NCBI GenBank assembly: GCA_022376925.1
Contig: JAIOJX010000002.1
Location: forward strand, 130,830,831-130,894,830
Length of the DNA: 64,000 bases
Source: Tragulus kanchil
Lineage: Eukaryota; Chordata; Mammalia; Artiodactyla; Tragulidae
Reading direction: 5' to 3'
Shown here: positions 1-11,942 of the stretch, one piece after another
Layout: every line of letters starts with the position of its first letter
Numbering within the stretch: the first letter of the stretch is position 1
Notes under the pieces: model-generated
The model's database searches: none
What the model was told of the DNA's origin: nothing
Seen by the model: only the letters and a program-made list of their open reading frames with translations
Translations under genes and position numbers: made by a program

Positions 1-2114
1 GACACCATAAAACTCCTAGAGGAGAACATATGGAAAATATTCTCTGACATAAAATGCACAAATATTTTCTTAGCCTCCCAAGGCAGTAGAAATATCAATA
101 AAAGCAAAAAAAAAAAAAAAACCAAATAGGACCTAATAAAAACTATAAGGTTTTGTATAGCAAAGGAAACCATAAACAAAACAGATTACTGACAATGGCT
201 TAATTTTCTTTTTCTTTTCTTACACCAAAAACATTTTTATTGGCGTATAGCCAATTAACAATTCTGTGATAGTTTCAGGTGAACAGTGAACAGACTTGGG
301 ACAATGGCTTAGTTTTCAAAGCATACATAACAGCTCATACAACTCAACAACAAAAAAACAAACAACTCAACCAAAAATGGGCAGAAGAATTAGATATTTC
401 TCTGGAGAAGACCTACAGATTACCAAAAAGCACATGAAAGGGTGCTCAATATTATTAATTATTGGAGAAATGAAAATTGTAACTATAATGAGGCACCACC
501 TCACTTGTCAAAATGGCCATCATTAAAAAAAAATCTACAAATAATAAATGCTGAAGAGGGTATAGAGAGAAGGGAACCCTCCTACATGTCAATCAACAGA
601 TGAGTAGATAAAGAAGATGTGGTACATATACCCAATGTAATATTATTCAGCCATAAAAAAGAATGAAATAGGGCATTTTGTAGCAACATGGATGGACATA
701 GAGATTGTCATATTAAAAGAATTAAGTCAGAAAGAGAAAGACATTTAGGTTGTTTCCTTGTCTTAGGTATTGTGAATACTGCTGCTATGCACACAGAAGT
801 ACACGTATCATTTTGAATTACAGTTTTGTCTGGATATATGCCCAGGAGTAGAATTGCTGCACTGTATGACAACTCTATTTTTAGATTTTTGAGGAATTTC
901 CATGCTGTTTTTCATAGTGGCTGCACCAATTTACATTCCACCAACAAAGCAAGACAACCTTGATTAAACAAACTAATTTTACATTTGCCAATATTTACAT
1001 GAGGATGAAGACAGTAACAAAAAAAAACTTTTGGGAAAGTGGATAGCCACATGTAAATCACTGAAGTTAGAAAACACCTTAACATCATATACAAAAATAA
1101 ACTCAAAATGGCTTAAAGACTTAAATACAATATGACACCATAAAACTCCTAGAGGAGAACATATGGAAAATATTCTCTGACATAAAATGCACAAATATTT
1201 TCTTAGCCTCCCAAGGCAGTAGAAATATCAATAAAAGCAAAAAAAAAAAAAAAAACCAAATAGGACCTAATAAAAACTATAAGGTTTTGTATAGCAAAGG
1301 AAACCATAAACAAAACAGATTACTGACAATGGCTTAATTTTCTTTTTCTTTTCTTACACCAAAAACATTTTTATTGGCGTATAGCCAATTAACAATTCTG
1401 TGATAGTTTCAGGTGAACAGTGAACAGACTTGGGACAATGGCTTAGTTTTCAAAGCATACATAACAGCTCATACAACTCAACAACAAAAAAACAAACAAC
1501 TCAACCAAAAATGGGCAGAAGAATTAGATATTTCTCTGGAGAAGACCTACAGATTACCAAAAAGCACATGAAAGGGTGCTCAATATTATTAATTATTGGA
1601 GAAATGAAAATTGTAACTATAATGAGGCACCACCTCACTTGTCAAAATGGCCATCATTAAAAAAAAATCTACAAATAATAAATGCTGAAGAGGGTATAGA
1701 GAGAAGGGAACCCTCCTACATGTCAATCAACAGATGAGTAGATAAAGAAGATGTGGTACATATACCCAATGTAATATTATTCAGCCATAAAAAAGAATGA
1801 AATAGGGCATTTTGTAGCAACATGGATGGACATAGAGATTGTCATATTAAAAGAATTAAGTCAGAAAGAGAAAGACATTTAGGTTGTTTCCTTGTCTTAG
1901 GTATTGTGAATACTGCTGCTATGCACACAGAAGTACACGTATCATTTTGAATTACAGTTTTGTCTGGATATATGCCCAGGAGTAGAATTGCTGCACTGTA
2001 TGACAACTCTATTTTTAGATTTTTGAGGAATTTCCATGCTGTTTTTCATAGTGGCTGCACCAATTTACATTCCCACCAACAAAGCAAGACAACCTTGATT
2101 AAACAAACTAATTT
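1..2114. repeat. Tandem duplication 1 (offset about 1,134 bp)
   Basis: Bases 1-982 recur at 1134-2114. The copies differ by one base in an A run near 105-120, one c near 2072, and divergence at the end. The unit is L1 sequence. The first copy starts before the window. Confidence 0.9.
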
Positions 2115-2127
2115 CTTGAAAGATACA
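1..2127 (+). mobile_element. L1 LINE fragments, 3' part of ORF2 (duplicated)
   Basis: Text such as ataaaactcctagaggagaac and the tail with cagccataaaaaagaatgaa matches the C-terminal ORF2 and 3' region of old mammalian L1s. At 212-298 (and about 1345-1432) an antisense L1 3'-end fragment is embedded, reading from poly-T through acaccaaaaacatttttatt. Heavily mutated and not coding. Confidence 0.75.
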
Positions 2128-2970
2128 ATTTGCCAATATTTACATGAGGAGAAACAATCTGAATTAACCTGTATCTACTTAGGAAATTGAATAAATAATC
2201 AATAACTTTCCAAAACAGAAAGCATCAGTCCCTGATGTATTCACTGGTGCATTCTGCCAAACATTTAAGAAAGGAAAAATACCATTCTCCTGACAGTCTC
2301 TTCCAGAAGGCAAAAGCAGAAATACTTCCTAACTCATTGTGTGAAACTAGCATTACTCTAATACCAAAACCAGACAAACCAGAAAAAAGAAAATGGAAGA
2401 CCAGTATCTCTCATGAACACAGATGCAAGAATCCTCAACAAAGTGTTAGCAAATTGAATCCAACTATTATATATATATATATATATATACTATTATATAT
2501 ATGTATATTATTATATATAGGTATATGTATAACATATATGCCACAATCCATTGGGACTTACTCTTGGTATGTAAAGCTGCTTTCACATTCAAAAATCAAT
2601 TAATATAATCCATCACATCAACAGGCAACTGAAGAAAAAAACCATGGTCATCTCAATAGGTTCAGAAAAAAACAGTTGAAGAAATCCAAACGAATTCATA
2701 ATAAAAACTCTTAGCAAGTGAGGAATAGAGGAGAACTTCCTCAACTTGATAAAGAACATCTACAAAAAACCTATAGCTAACATCATACTTAATGGTAAGA
2801 AACTAGAATCTTTCCTGCTGATATCATGAACACAATAAGAATGTCCCCTCTCACGACTCCTTTTTCAGTATCATTCTGTGGTAGTTAATGCAGTAAGACA
2901 AGACAGGAAATAAAAGGTATGCACATAAGGAAAGAAAACATAAAACTTGATTTGCATATGTGACATTATC
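2128..2970 (+). mobile_element. Old L1 ORF2 fragment (reverse transcriptase region)
   Basis: Words such as ctctaataccaaaaccagac and atcacatcaacaggcaactg correspond to the L1 RT region. Many stops. It precedes endonuclease-domain sequence of a second L1 (from about 2974), so it is a separate insertion. A (TA)n tract at 2466-2520 interrupts it. Confidence 0.65.
2466..2520. repeat. (TA)n microsatellite, imperfect
   Basis: Alternating ta with occasional c and g interruptions, inside old L1 sequence. Confidence 0.9.
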
Positions 2971-4785
2971 ATCTACAGTAACACAATAATTGTAGGAGAC
3001 TTTAACACCTCTCTTACACTAATGGACAGATCATCAAAACAGTAAATAAATAAGGAAACACAAGATTTAAACGATACATTAAAAGAGATGGATCTCATTG
3101 ACATCTTTAGGACCTTCCACCCAAACGCAGAAAAATACACTTTCCTCTCAAGTGCACATGGAATATTTTCCAGGATAGACCACATCTTGAGCCATAAATC
3201 AAACCTCAGTAAATTTAAGAAAACTGAAATTGTATTAACCATCTTTTCTACCCACAATGATATGAGACTAGATATCAATTACATGGGGAAAAAACACTAA
3301 AAACACAAACACATGGAGATTAAACAATACATTTCTAAATAGCTAACGGATTACGGAAGAAGTCAAAAGGGAAATAAAAAAAATTCCTAGAAGAATGACA
3401 ATGAAAGCACAATTCAAAACTTATGGGATGCAGCAAAAGCAGTTTTTTTTTTTAAATCCTTTTGGGGGTTGAGGGACCACTTCTATTGGTCTTTCATTTA
3501 TTTACTTTCATCCATCTTTGTTCTTTGGCCTGTGTAGGCCTCCCATCTCAGTGGCCCCTCTTGCTGCAGAGCACTGGCTCTGGGCGCATGCACTCCAGAG
3601 CTCCAGCTTGGTAATTGGACACATTGGTCAAGCCGTTCCGCGGCACATGGGATCTTCCCATGCCAGGGATCGAACCAGCGCCTTGCATCAATTAATATAA
3701 TCCATCACATCAACAGGCAACTGAAGAAAAAAACCATGGTCATCTCAATAGGTTCAGAAAAAAACAGTTGAAGAAATCCAAACGAATTCATAATAAAAAC
3801 TCTTAGCAAGTGAGGAATAGAGGAGAACTTCCTCAACTTGATAAAGAACATCTACAAAAAACCTATAGCTAACATCATACTTAATGGTAAGAAACTAGAA
3901 TCTTTCCTGCTGATATCATGAACACAATAAGAATGTCCCCTCTCACGACTCCTTTTTCAGTATCATTCTGTGGTAGTTAATGCAGTAAGACAAGACAGGA
4001 AATAAAAGGTATGCACATAAGGAAAGAAAACATAAAACTTGATTTGCATATGTGACATTATCATCTACAGTAACACAATAATTGTAGGAGACTTTAACAC
4101 CTCTCTTACACTAATGGACAGATCATCAAAACAGTAAATAAATAAGGAAACACAAGATTTAAACGATACATTAAAAGAGATGGATCTCATTGACATCTTT
4201 AGGACCTTCCACCCAAACGCAGAAAAATACACTTTCCTCTCAAGTGCACATGGAATATTTTCCAGGATAGACCACATCTTGAGCCATAAATCAAACCTCA
4301 GTAAATTTAAGAAAACTGAAATTGTATTAACCATCTTTTCTACCCACAATGATATGAGACTAGATATCAATTACATGGGGAAAAAACACTAAAAACACAA
4401 ACACATGGAGATTAAACAATACATTTCTAAATAGCTAACGGATTACGGAAGAAGTCAAAAGGGAAATAAAAAAAATTCCTAGAAGAATGACAATGAAAGC
4501 ACAATTCAAAACTTATGGGATGCAGCAAAAGCAGTTTTTTTTTTTTTTTTAAATCCTTTTTTGGGGGTTGAGGGACCACTTCTATTGGTCTTTCATTTAT
4601 TTACTTTCATCCATCTTTGTTCTTTGGCCTGTGTAGGCCTCCCATCTCAGTGGCCCCTCTTGCTGCAGAGCACTGGCTCTGGGCGCATGCACTCCAGAGC
4701 TCCAGCTTGGTAATTGGACACATTGGTCAAGCCGTTCCGCGGCACATGGGATCTTCCCATGCCAGGGATCGAACCAGCGCCCCTT
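2594..4785. repeat. Tandem duplication 2 (offset about 1,092 bp)
   Basis: 2594-3684 recurs at 3686-4785. The poly-T run and the ttttggggg run differ in length (3443 onward against 4535 onward). The first unit ends inside a SINE, cutting it. Confidence 0.92.
3443..3684 (-). mobile_element. CHR-derived ruminant SINE, cut by duplication join
   Basis: Antisense SINE: poly-T, then gaccacttctattggtcttt and catccatctttgttctttgg, ending abruptly at gcgcc where unit 2 restarts. It is the first, incomplete copy of the element at 4535-4831. Confidence 0.88.
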
Positions 4786-4831
4786 GCACTGCAAGGCGGT
4801 GTCCTTACCCACTGGGCCACCAGGGAAGCCT
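4535..4831 (-). mobile_element. CHR-derived ruminant SINE in L1, with target-site duplication
   Basis: Complete antisense SINE. Sense head is gcttccctggtggcccagtg with the tRNA B-box-like ggttcgatccctgg. Flanked by caaaagcag at 4526-4534 and 4832-4840. It interrupts L1 ORF2 at what was one continuous sequence. Confidence 0.93.
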
Positions 4832-6787
4832 CAAAAGCAGTTTTAAGAGGGAAGTTTATAGCAATACAATTCTACCTCAAACAAGAAAAAACATCAAAAA
4901 GACAATCTAACTTTACACTTAAAACAACTGGAAAAAGAATGACAAAGAAATCTTAAAGCTAGCAGAAGAAGAGAAATCATAAAGATCAGAGCAGAAGTAT
5001 ATGAAAAAGAAAAGAAACAATAGTAAAAATTAATAAAAAAAAAGCTGGTTCATCAAAAAGATAAATAAAATCAACAAACTACTAGCCAGATTCATCAAGA
5101 AAACAGAGAGAAGAATCAAATCAAAAAAATTAGAAATGAAAAAGGAGATGTTACAACTGACAATACAGAAATACAAAGGATTATAAGAGACTATTTTGAA
5201 CAAGTATATGGAACAAACTGGACAACCTGGAAGAAACAGACAGATTCTTAGAGAAGTTTAATCATTCAAGAGTGAACCAGGAAGAAATAGAAACTAAGAA
5301 AAACAAAATTACAAGCTCAGAAATTGAATCTGTGATCAAAAATCTACCCCAAAATGAAAGCCCAGTGCCAGACAACTTCACAGGTGAATTCTCCTGAACA
5401 TACAGAGAAGAGCTAATGCCTATCCTTCTAAAACTCTTTCAAAAAATTGCACACGAAGTGAGGCCACCATCACTCTGATACCAAAACCAGGCAAAGACAA
5501 CACAAAAAAAGAAAATTATAGGCCAGTATCACTGATGAATATAGACACAAAAAGTCTCAACAGAATTCTAACAAACAGAATTCAGCAATACATCCAAAAG
5601 CTCATGCACCATGATTAAGTTGGCTTTATCCCAGGCACGCAAGGATTCTTCAGTATATGCAAATCAATGTTTTAGTCATATCATTGGGGTTGAGGGACCA
5701 CTTCTATTGGTCTTTCATTTATTTACTTTCATCCATCTTTGTTCTTTGGCCTGTGTAGGCCTCCCATCTCAGTGGCCCCTCTTGCTGCAGAGCACTGGCT
5801 CTGGGCGCATGCACTCCAGAGCTCCAGCTTGGTAATTGGACACATTGGTCAAGCCGTTCCGCGGCACATGGGATCTTCCCATGCCAGGGATCGAACCAGC
5901 GCCCCTTGCACTGCAAGGCGGTGTCCTTACCCACTGGGCCACCAGGGAAGCCTCAAAAGCAGTTTTAAGAGGGAAGTTTATAGCAATACAATTCTACCTC
6001 AAACAAGAAAAAACATCAAAAAGACAATCTAACTTTACACTTAAAACAACAAAAGAATGACAAAGAAATCTTAAAGCTAGCAGAAGAAGAGAAATCATAA
6101 AGATCAGAGCAGAAGTATATGAAAAAGAAAAGAAACAATAGTAAAAATTAATAAAAAAAAAGCTGGTTCATCAAAAAGATAAATAAAATCAACAAACTAC
6201 TAGCCAGATTCATCAAGAAAACAGAGAGAAGAATCAAATCAAAAAAATTAGAAATGAAAAAGGAGATGTTACAACTGACAATACAGAAATACAAAGGATT
6301 ATAAGAGACTATTTTGAACAAGTATATGGAACAAACTGGACAACCTGGAAGAAACAGACAGATTCTTAGAGAAGTTTAATCATTCAAGAGTGAACCAGGA
6401 AGAAATAGAAACTAAGAAAAACAAAATTACAAGCTCAGAAATTGAATCTGTGATCAAAAATCTACCCCAAAATGAAAGCCCAGTGCCAGACAACTTCACA
6501 GGTGAATTCTCCTGAACATACAGAGAAGAGCTAATGCCTATCCTTCTAAAACTCTTTCAAAAAATTGCACACGAAGTGAGGCCACCATCACTCTGATACC
6601 AAAACCAGGCAAAGACAACACAAAAAAAGAAAATTATAGGCCAGTATCACTGATGAATATAGACACAAAAAGTCTCAACAGAATTCTAACAAACAGAATT
6701 CAGCAATACATCCAAAAGCTCATGCACCATGATTAAGTTGGCTTTATCCCAGGCACGCAAGGATTCTTCAGTATATGCAAATCAATG
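4563..6787. repeat. Tandem duplication 3 (offset about 1,122 bp)
   Basis: 4563-5669 recurs at 5685-6787. The second copy lacks a few bases near 6050 (aacaacaaaagaatg against aacaactggaaaaagaatg). It repeats most of a SINE already duplicated in unit 2, giving three partial copies. Confidence 0.92.
5686..5953 (-). mobile_element. Third copy of the 4535-4831 SINE (from duplication 3)
   Basis: Same element without its poly-T tail, which falls outside duplication unit 3. Not an independent insertion. Confidence 0.9.
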
Positions 6788-7195
6788 TGATATACCATAT
6801 CAACATATTGAAAGAAAAAATTCATATGATTATCTCAATAGATGCAAAAGAAGTCTTTGACAAAATCCAACATCCATTAATGATAACAAAAAACTCTTCA
6901 AAAAATGGGCATAGAAGGAATCTACCTCAACATAGTGAAAGCCATATATGATAAGCCCACAGCAAACATTATTCTCAATGGTGAAAAACTGAAAGCATTC
7001 CCTCTAAGATCAGGAACAAAACAGGGGTGTCCACTTTCACCACTGTTATTCAACATAGTCCTGGAAGTTATAGCTACAGCAATTAGAGAAGAAAAAGAAA
7101 TAAAAGGAATTCAAATTGGAAAAGAAGGAGTAAAACTCTCACTATTTGCAGACGACACGATACTATACATAGAAAATCCTAAAGACACAATTAGA

Positions 7196-7545
7196 GGGCT
7201 TCCCTGGTGGTCCAGTGGGTAAGGACACTGCCTTGCAGTGCAAGGGGCGCCGGTTCGATCCCTGGCCTGGGAAGATCCCACGTGCCACAGAGCGGCTGGA
7301 CCGACGTGTCCAATTACCGAGCTGGAGCTCCAGAGCGCGTGCGCCCAGAGCCAGTGCTCTGTGACAACAGAGGCCGCTGTGATGGGAGGCCTACACAGGA
7401 CAAAGAACAAAGATGGATGAAAAGAGATAAATGAAAGACCAATAGAAGTGGCCTGTCCGCGCCCCCCCTCCCCAACCCATCCCCCTCACCAAAAAAAAAA
7501 AAAAGCTTTAATTAAAAAAAAACTTTAATAATAATAATAATAATA
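7196..7545 (+). mobile_element. CHR-derived ruminant SINE inserted in L1 RT domain, 15-bp TSD
   Basis: Starts gggcttccctggtggtccag with ggttcgatccctggcc near 7251, ends in an A-rich tail with (TAA)n at about 7526-7545. Flanked by perfect aaagacacaattaga repeats at 7181-7195 and 7546-7560. It splits the L1 ORF2 shortly after the FADD motif. Confidence 0.96.
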
Positions 7546-8278
7546 AAAGACACAATTAGAAAACTCCTAGAGCTAATCAGTGAATTTAGCAAAGTTGTAG
7601 AATACAAAATCAATACACAGAGATCACTCGCATTCCTATATACAAACAATGAAAAGTCAGAAAGAGAAATCAAGAAAGCAATCCCATTCACCATTGCAAC
7701 CAAAAGAATAAAATATCTAGGAATAAACCTACCTAAAGGGACACAAGAACCGTATACATAGAATTATAAGGCACTAATGAAATAAATCAAAGACAACATA
7801 AATAGATGGAAAGATATCTCACTTTCCTGGGTTGGAAGAATCAATATTGTGAAAATGACCATGCTACCAAATATCATCTATAGATTCAATGTGATTCCTA
7901 TTAAGTTACCACAGCATTCTTCACAGAACTAGACCAAAAAAATAGCACGGTTCATAAGAAAACACAAAAGACCCCAGATAGGCAAAGCAATCTTGAGAAA
8001 GAAGAATGGAGCTGGAGGGATCAACCTCCCTAACTTCAGACTATACCACAAAACAACAGTTATCAAGACAGTATGGTACTGGCATAAAAACAGAAATATA
8101 GACCAATGGAACAAGATCAAGAACCCAGAGATAAACCCACATACCTGTGGGTACCTTATTTTTGATAAAAGAGGCAAAAATATACAATGACTCAAAGATA
8201 GCTTCTTCAATAAATGGTGCTGGGAAAATTGGACAGTTACATGTAAAAAAATAAAGTTGGAACATTCCCTGACACAGT

Positions 8279-10475
8279 ACACAAAGATAAACTCAAAATG
8301 GATTAAAGACCTAAATGTAAGACCAGAAACCATAAAGCTCTTAGAAGAAAATATAGGTAGAACACTTGATGACATGAATCAAAGTAACATCTTTTATGAC
8401 CCGCCTCCTAGAGTAATGGAAATAAAAACAAAAATAAACAAATAGGACATAATAAAACTTAAAAGATTCAGAACAGCAAAAGAAACTATAAACAAGGTGA
8501 AAAGACAACCCTCAGAATGGGAGAAAATAATAGCAAATGAAACAACCAACAAAGAATCAATTTCCAAAACATACAAGAAGCTCATACAACTCAACATCCA
8601 AAAAACAAACAACCCAATCAAAAATTGCGAAAAAAACCTAAACAGACATCTTTCCAAACACATGAAAAGATGCTCAATGTCGCTCATTATTTGAGAAATG
8701 CAAATCAAAACTACAGTGAGATATTATTTCACACCTGTCAGAATGGCCATCATCAAAAAATCCACAGACAATAAATGCTGGAGAGGGTGTGGGGAAAAGA
8801 GAACACTCTCGCACTGTAGGTGGGAATGTAAACTGATACAGCCACTATGGAAGACAGTATGGAGATTCCTTAAAAAACTAGGAATAGAAGCCCCATATGA
8901 CCCAGCAGTCCCACTATTAGTATATATCCTGAGGAAATCAAAATTGAAAGAGACACATGTACCCCAATGTTCACTACAGCACTTTTTACAATAGCTAAAT
9001 CATGGAAAAAACCTAGATATCCAGCTACAAATGAATGGATAAAGAAGCTATTGTACATATATACAATGGAATATTTCTCAGCTGTAAAAAGAAATGCAGA
9101 AGAATCAGTCCTAATGAGGTGGATGAATCCAGAACCTATTATACAAAGTGAAGTAAGTCAAAAAGAGAAGGACAAATACACTGTACTAACACATATACGT
9201 GGAATCTAGAAAGATGCTACTGACAAATGCATATGCAGAGCAGCAGTGGGGAAACAGATGTAGAGAACAGATTGATGGTCATTGCAAGGAGGGAGGAGTG
9301 AATGAGAAGTATGGAAATTACCTCCATCATCATATGTAAAAGAGACAACCATTGTGAGTATGCTGTAAGATTAAAAAAAAGTCACAAAGATAAACTCAAA
9401 ATGGATTAAAGACCTAAATGTAAGACCAGAAACCATAAAGCTCTTAGAAGAAAATATAGGTAGAACACTTGATGACATGAATCAAAGTAACATCTTTTAT
9501 GACCCGCCTCCTAGAGTAATGGAAATAAAAACAAAAATAAACAAATAGGACATAATAAAACTTAAAAGATTCAGAACAGCAAAAGAAACTATAAACAAGG
9601 TGAAAAGACAACCCTCAGAATGGGAGAAAATAATAGCAAATGAAACAACCAACAAAGAATCAATTTCCAAAACATACAAGAAGCTCATACAACTCAACAT
9701 CCAAAAAACAAACAACCCAATCAAAAATTGCGAAAAAAACCTAAACAGACATCTTTCCAAACACATGAAAAGATGCTCAATGTCGCTCATTATTTGAGAA
9801 ATGCAAATCAAAACTACAGTGAGATATTATTTCACACCTGTCAGAATGGCCATCATCAAAAAATCCACAGACAATAAATGCTGGAGAGGGTGTGGGGAAA
9901 AGAGAACACTCTCGCACTGTAGGTGGGAATGTAAACTGATACAGCCACTATGGAAGACAGTATGGAGATTCCTTAAAAAACTAGGAATAGAAGCCCCATA
10001 TGACCCAGCAGTCCCACTATTAGTATATATCCTGAGGAAATCAAAATTGAAAGAGACACATGTACCCCAATGTTCACTACAGCACTTTTTACAATAGCTA
10101 AATCATGGAAAAAACCTAGATATCCAGCTACAAATGAATGGATAAAGAAGCTATTGTACATATATACAATGGAATATTTCTCAGCTGTAAAAAGAAATGC
10201 AGAAGAATCAGTCCTAATGAGGTGGATGAATCCAGAACCTATTATACAAAGTGAAGTAAGTCAAAAAGAGAAGGACAAATACACTGTACTAACACATATA
10301 CGTGGAATCTAGAAAGATGCTACTGACAAATGCATATGCAGAGCAGCAGTGGGGAAACAGATGTAGAGAACAGATTGATGGTCATTGCAAGGAGGGAGGA
10401 GTGAATGAGAAGTATGGAAATTACCTCCATCATCATATGTAAAAGAGACAACCATTGTGAGTATGCTGTAAGATT
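8279..10475. repeat. Tandem duplication 4 (offset about 1,103 bp)
   Basis: 8279-9372 recurs at 9382-10475. It covers the end of L1 ORF2 and the start of its 3' UTR, so that part of the L1 appears twice. Confidence 0.92.
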
Positions 10476-10650
10476 AAGGGAATTTATATGGGGGCTATGC
10501 AACAACCTGGCGGGGTGAGATGGGGAGGAACTGGGAGGTGGGTTCAGATGGGAGGGGTCAATCGTATACCTATGACTGATTTGGATTTATATATAGCTGT
10601 GAACAACAAAACTCTGTAAAAGTAAAATAAAAATAATTATGTAAAAAATA

Positions 10651-11109
10651 TAAAAATTTTAAATGTATTATTTCTAACGAAAGAATTGCTAAATTATAAA
10701 TATTTCCTAAACACCATAAATATTTTGTGCCTCAAACCAACAGAAAGCATCACATTTAAAGGTGACAACCTGGAAGAATTCCATTAGAATCAGGAATAAG
10801 ACAAATATGTTCATTATTACTACGCTTAACTTGGAAGTGTTACCAACACACACAAGTGACTTTTAAAAGTGGTGTAAAAGTGATAAGTAAGATAAAATAT
10901 TCTAAATATATTGATATGATTGAGTACCAAGAAAAATATGAAGCATCAATAAAAATATTATTAAAAATTGATAATTATTTAAATAAGGTGGCTTACTAAA
11001 CAAAAAAGTGAGAGATCACATGAATAGACTTTTATAAAAAAAGTAATTCAACTCACCAATAAATATTCAACTTCTATTAAAGCAAAGAACACTATATATA
11101 TATTTTTGT
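10651..11109. other. AT-rich intron-side sequence, no gene seen
   Basis: No ORF of note. Fragments resembling L1 RT (gaattccattagaatcagg at 10778) suggest one more decayed L1 piece. Nothing else recognised. Confidence 0.4.
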
Positions 11110-11514
11110 TTGTTTATTTGGTCAATCACATATAGGGCCTTAATTCTTCAACCAGAGATTAAACCAATACTCCCTCCACTGGAAGCATGAAATCTTTTTT
11201 TTTTTTAATTTTTTTCTTTTGGCCACTTCTATTGATCTTTCATTTATTTATCTTTGTTCTTTGGCCCGTGTGAGCCTCCCATTGCAGTGGCCTCTCTTGC
11301 CACAGAGCACCGGCTCTGGGAGCATGTGCTCCAGAGCTTTGGCTCGGTAATTGGACACATCAGTCCAGCTGCTCCGCAACACGTGGGATCTTTCCAGGCC
11401 AGGGATCGAACTGGCGCCCCTTGCACTGCAAGGTGGTGTCCTTACCCACTGGACCACCGGAGAAACCCGAAAGCATGAAATCTTAATCACTGGACCAACC
11501 AGGGAAGTCCCAAG
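11110..11514 (-). mobile_element. Older CHR-type SINE split by a younger SINE
   Basis: 11117-11196 and 11485-11513 together read in antisense as a CHR-2-like head (gacttccctggttggtccag, attaagatttcatgcttcca, ggtttaatctctggtt). A younger SINE at 11197-11470 interrupts it. Confidence 0.78.
11197..11470 (-). mobile_element. CHR-derived ruminant SINE nested in older SINE, 14-bp TSD
   Basis: Antisense element with poly-T start and ccactggaccaccggagaaa at its sense head. Flanked by aagcatgaaatctt at 11183-11196 and 11471-11484. Insertion of a SINE into a SINE head gives a relative age. Confidence 0.93.
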
Positions 11515-11680
11515 AATACCTTTAAATAATGAAAAAACATACTTAAAAATTATGAAAAATACCACTCTAAACTTCAACTGAGCAAAACAGTAAAGCTCTT
11601 ATTTCTCAAATTTGTTGAGGGTATGTGGAATGGGCACTCAAATACTGCTAGAAGAATATCAAATTAAAACACATAACTAG

Positions 11681-11942
11681 GGGCTTCCCTGGTGGTCCAG
11701 TGGGTAAAGAGTCCACCTCGCAGTGCAGGGGGCACGGGTTCAATCCCTGGCCTGGGAAGATCCCACATGCCGCAGAGAGGCTGGACTAGTGTGTCCAATT
11801 AAGAGCCAGCACTCTAGAGCGCATATGCCCAGAGCCAGTGCTCTGCAATGAGGCCACTGCGATGGGAGGCCCACACAGGCCAGAGAATAAAGACAGATGA
11901 GAATAAATAAATAAAACATCAATAAAAGAGGCCAAAATTAAA
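11681..11942 (+). mobile_element. CHR-derived ruminant SINE
   Basis: gggcttccctggtggtccag start, ggttcaatccctggcctggg B-box-like region, tail aataaaagaggccaaaatta. More diverged than the 59 kb copy, including a shortened middle. Confidence 0.92.

Larger units (their letters stand above)
2974..10650 (+). mobile_element. 5'-truncated L1 LINE, endonuclease domain to 3' end, interrupted by SINEs
   Basis: One L1 insertion can be followed from the endonuclease domain (TFHPNAEKYTFLSSAHGIFSR and the RIDHIL motif near 3174-3191) through the RT domain (an open stretch at 6905-7195 with [14 protein letters not shown] and FADD at 7145-7156) and the C-terminal region (8280-9000) to the 3' UTR, ending near ctctgtaaaagtaaaataaa at 10610-10630. 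SINEs sit at 4535-4831 and 7196-7545, and three artificial-looking duplications lengthen it. Stops and frameshifts make it inactive. Net of duplications and SINEs it is roughly 3.8 kb. Confidence 0.82.

Noticed and set aside
7251..7270. tRNA gene, because of the ggttcgatccctgg B box
   Set aside because: The B-box-like sequence belongs to the tRNA-derived head of the SINE; no cloverleaf with an acceptor stem is present.
7929..8375. 148-codon minus-strand ORF rich in hydrophobic residues, like a membrane protein
   Set aside because: Antisense of L1 ORF2; A-rich LINE sense strands give hydrophobic antisense ORFs.
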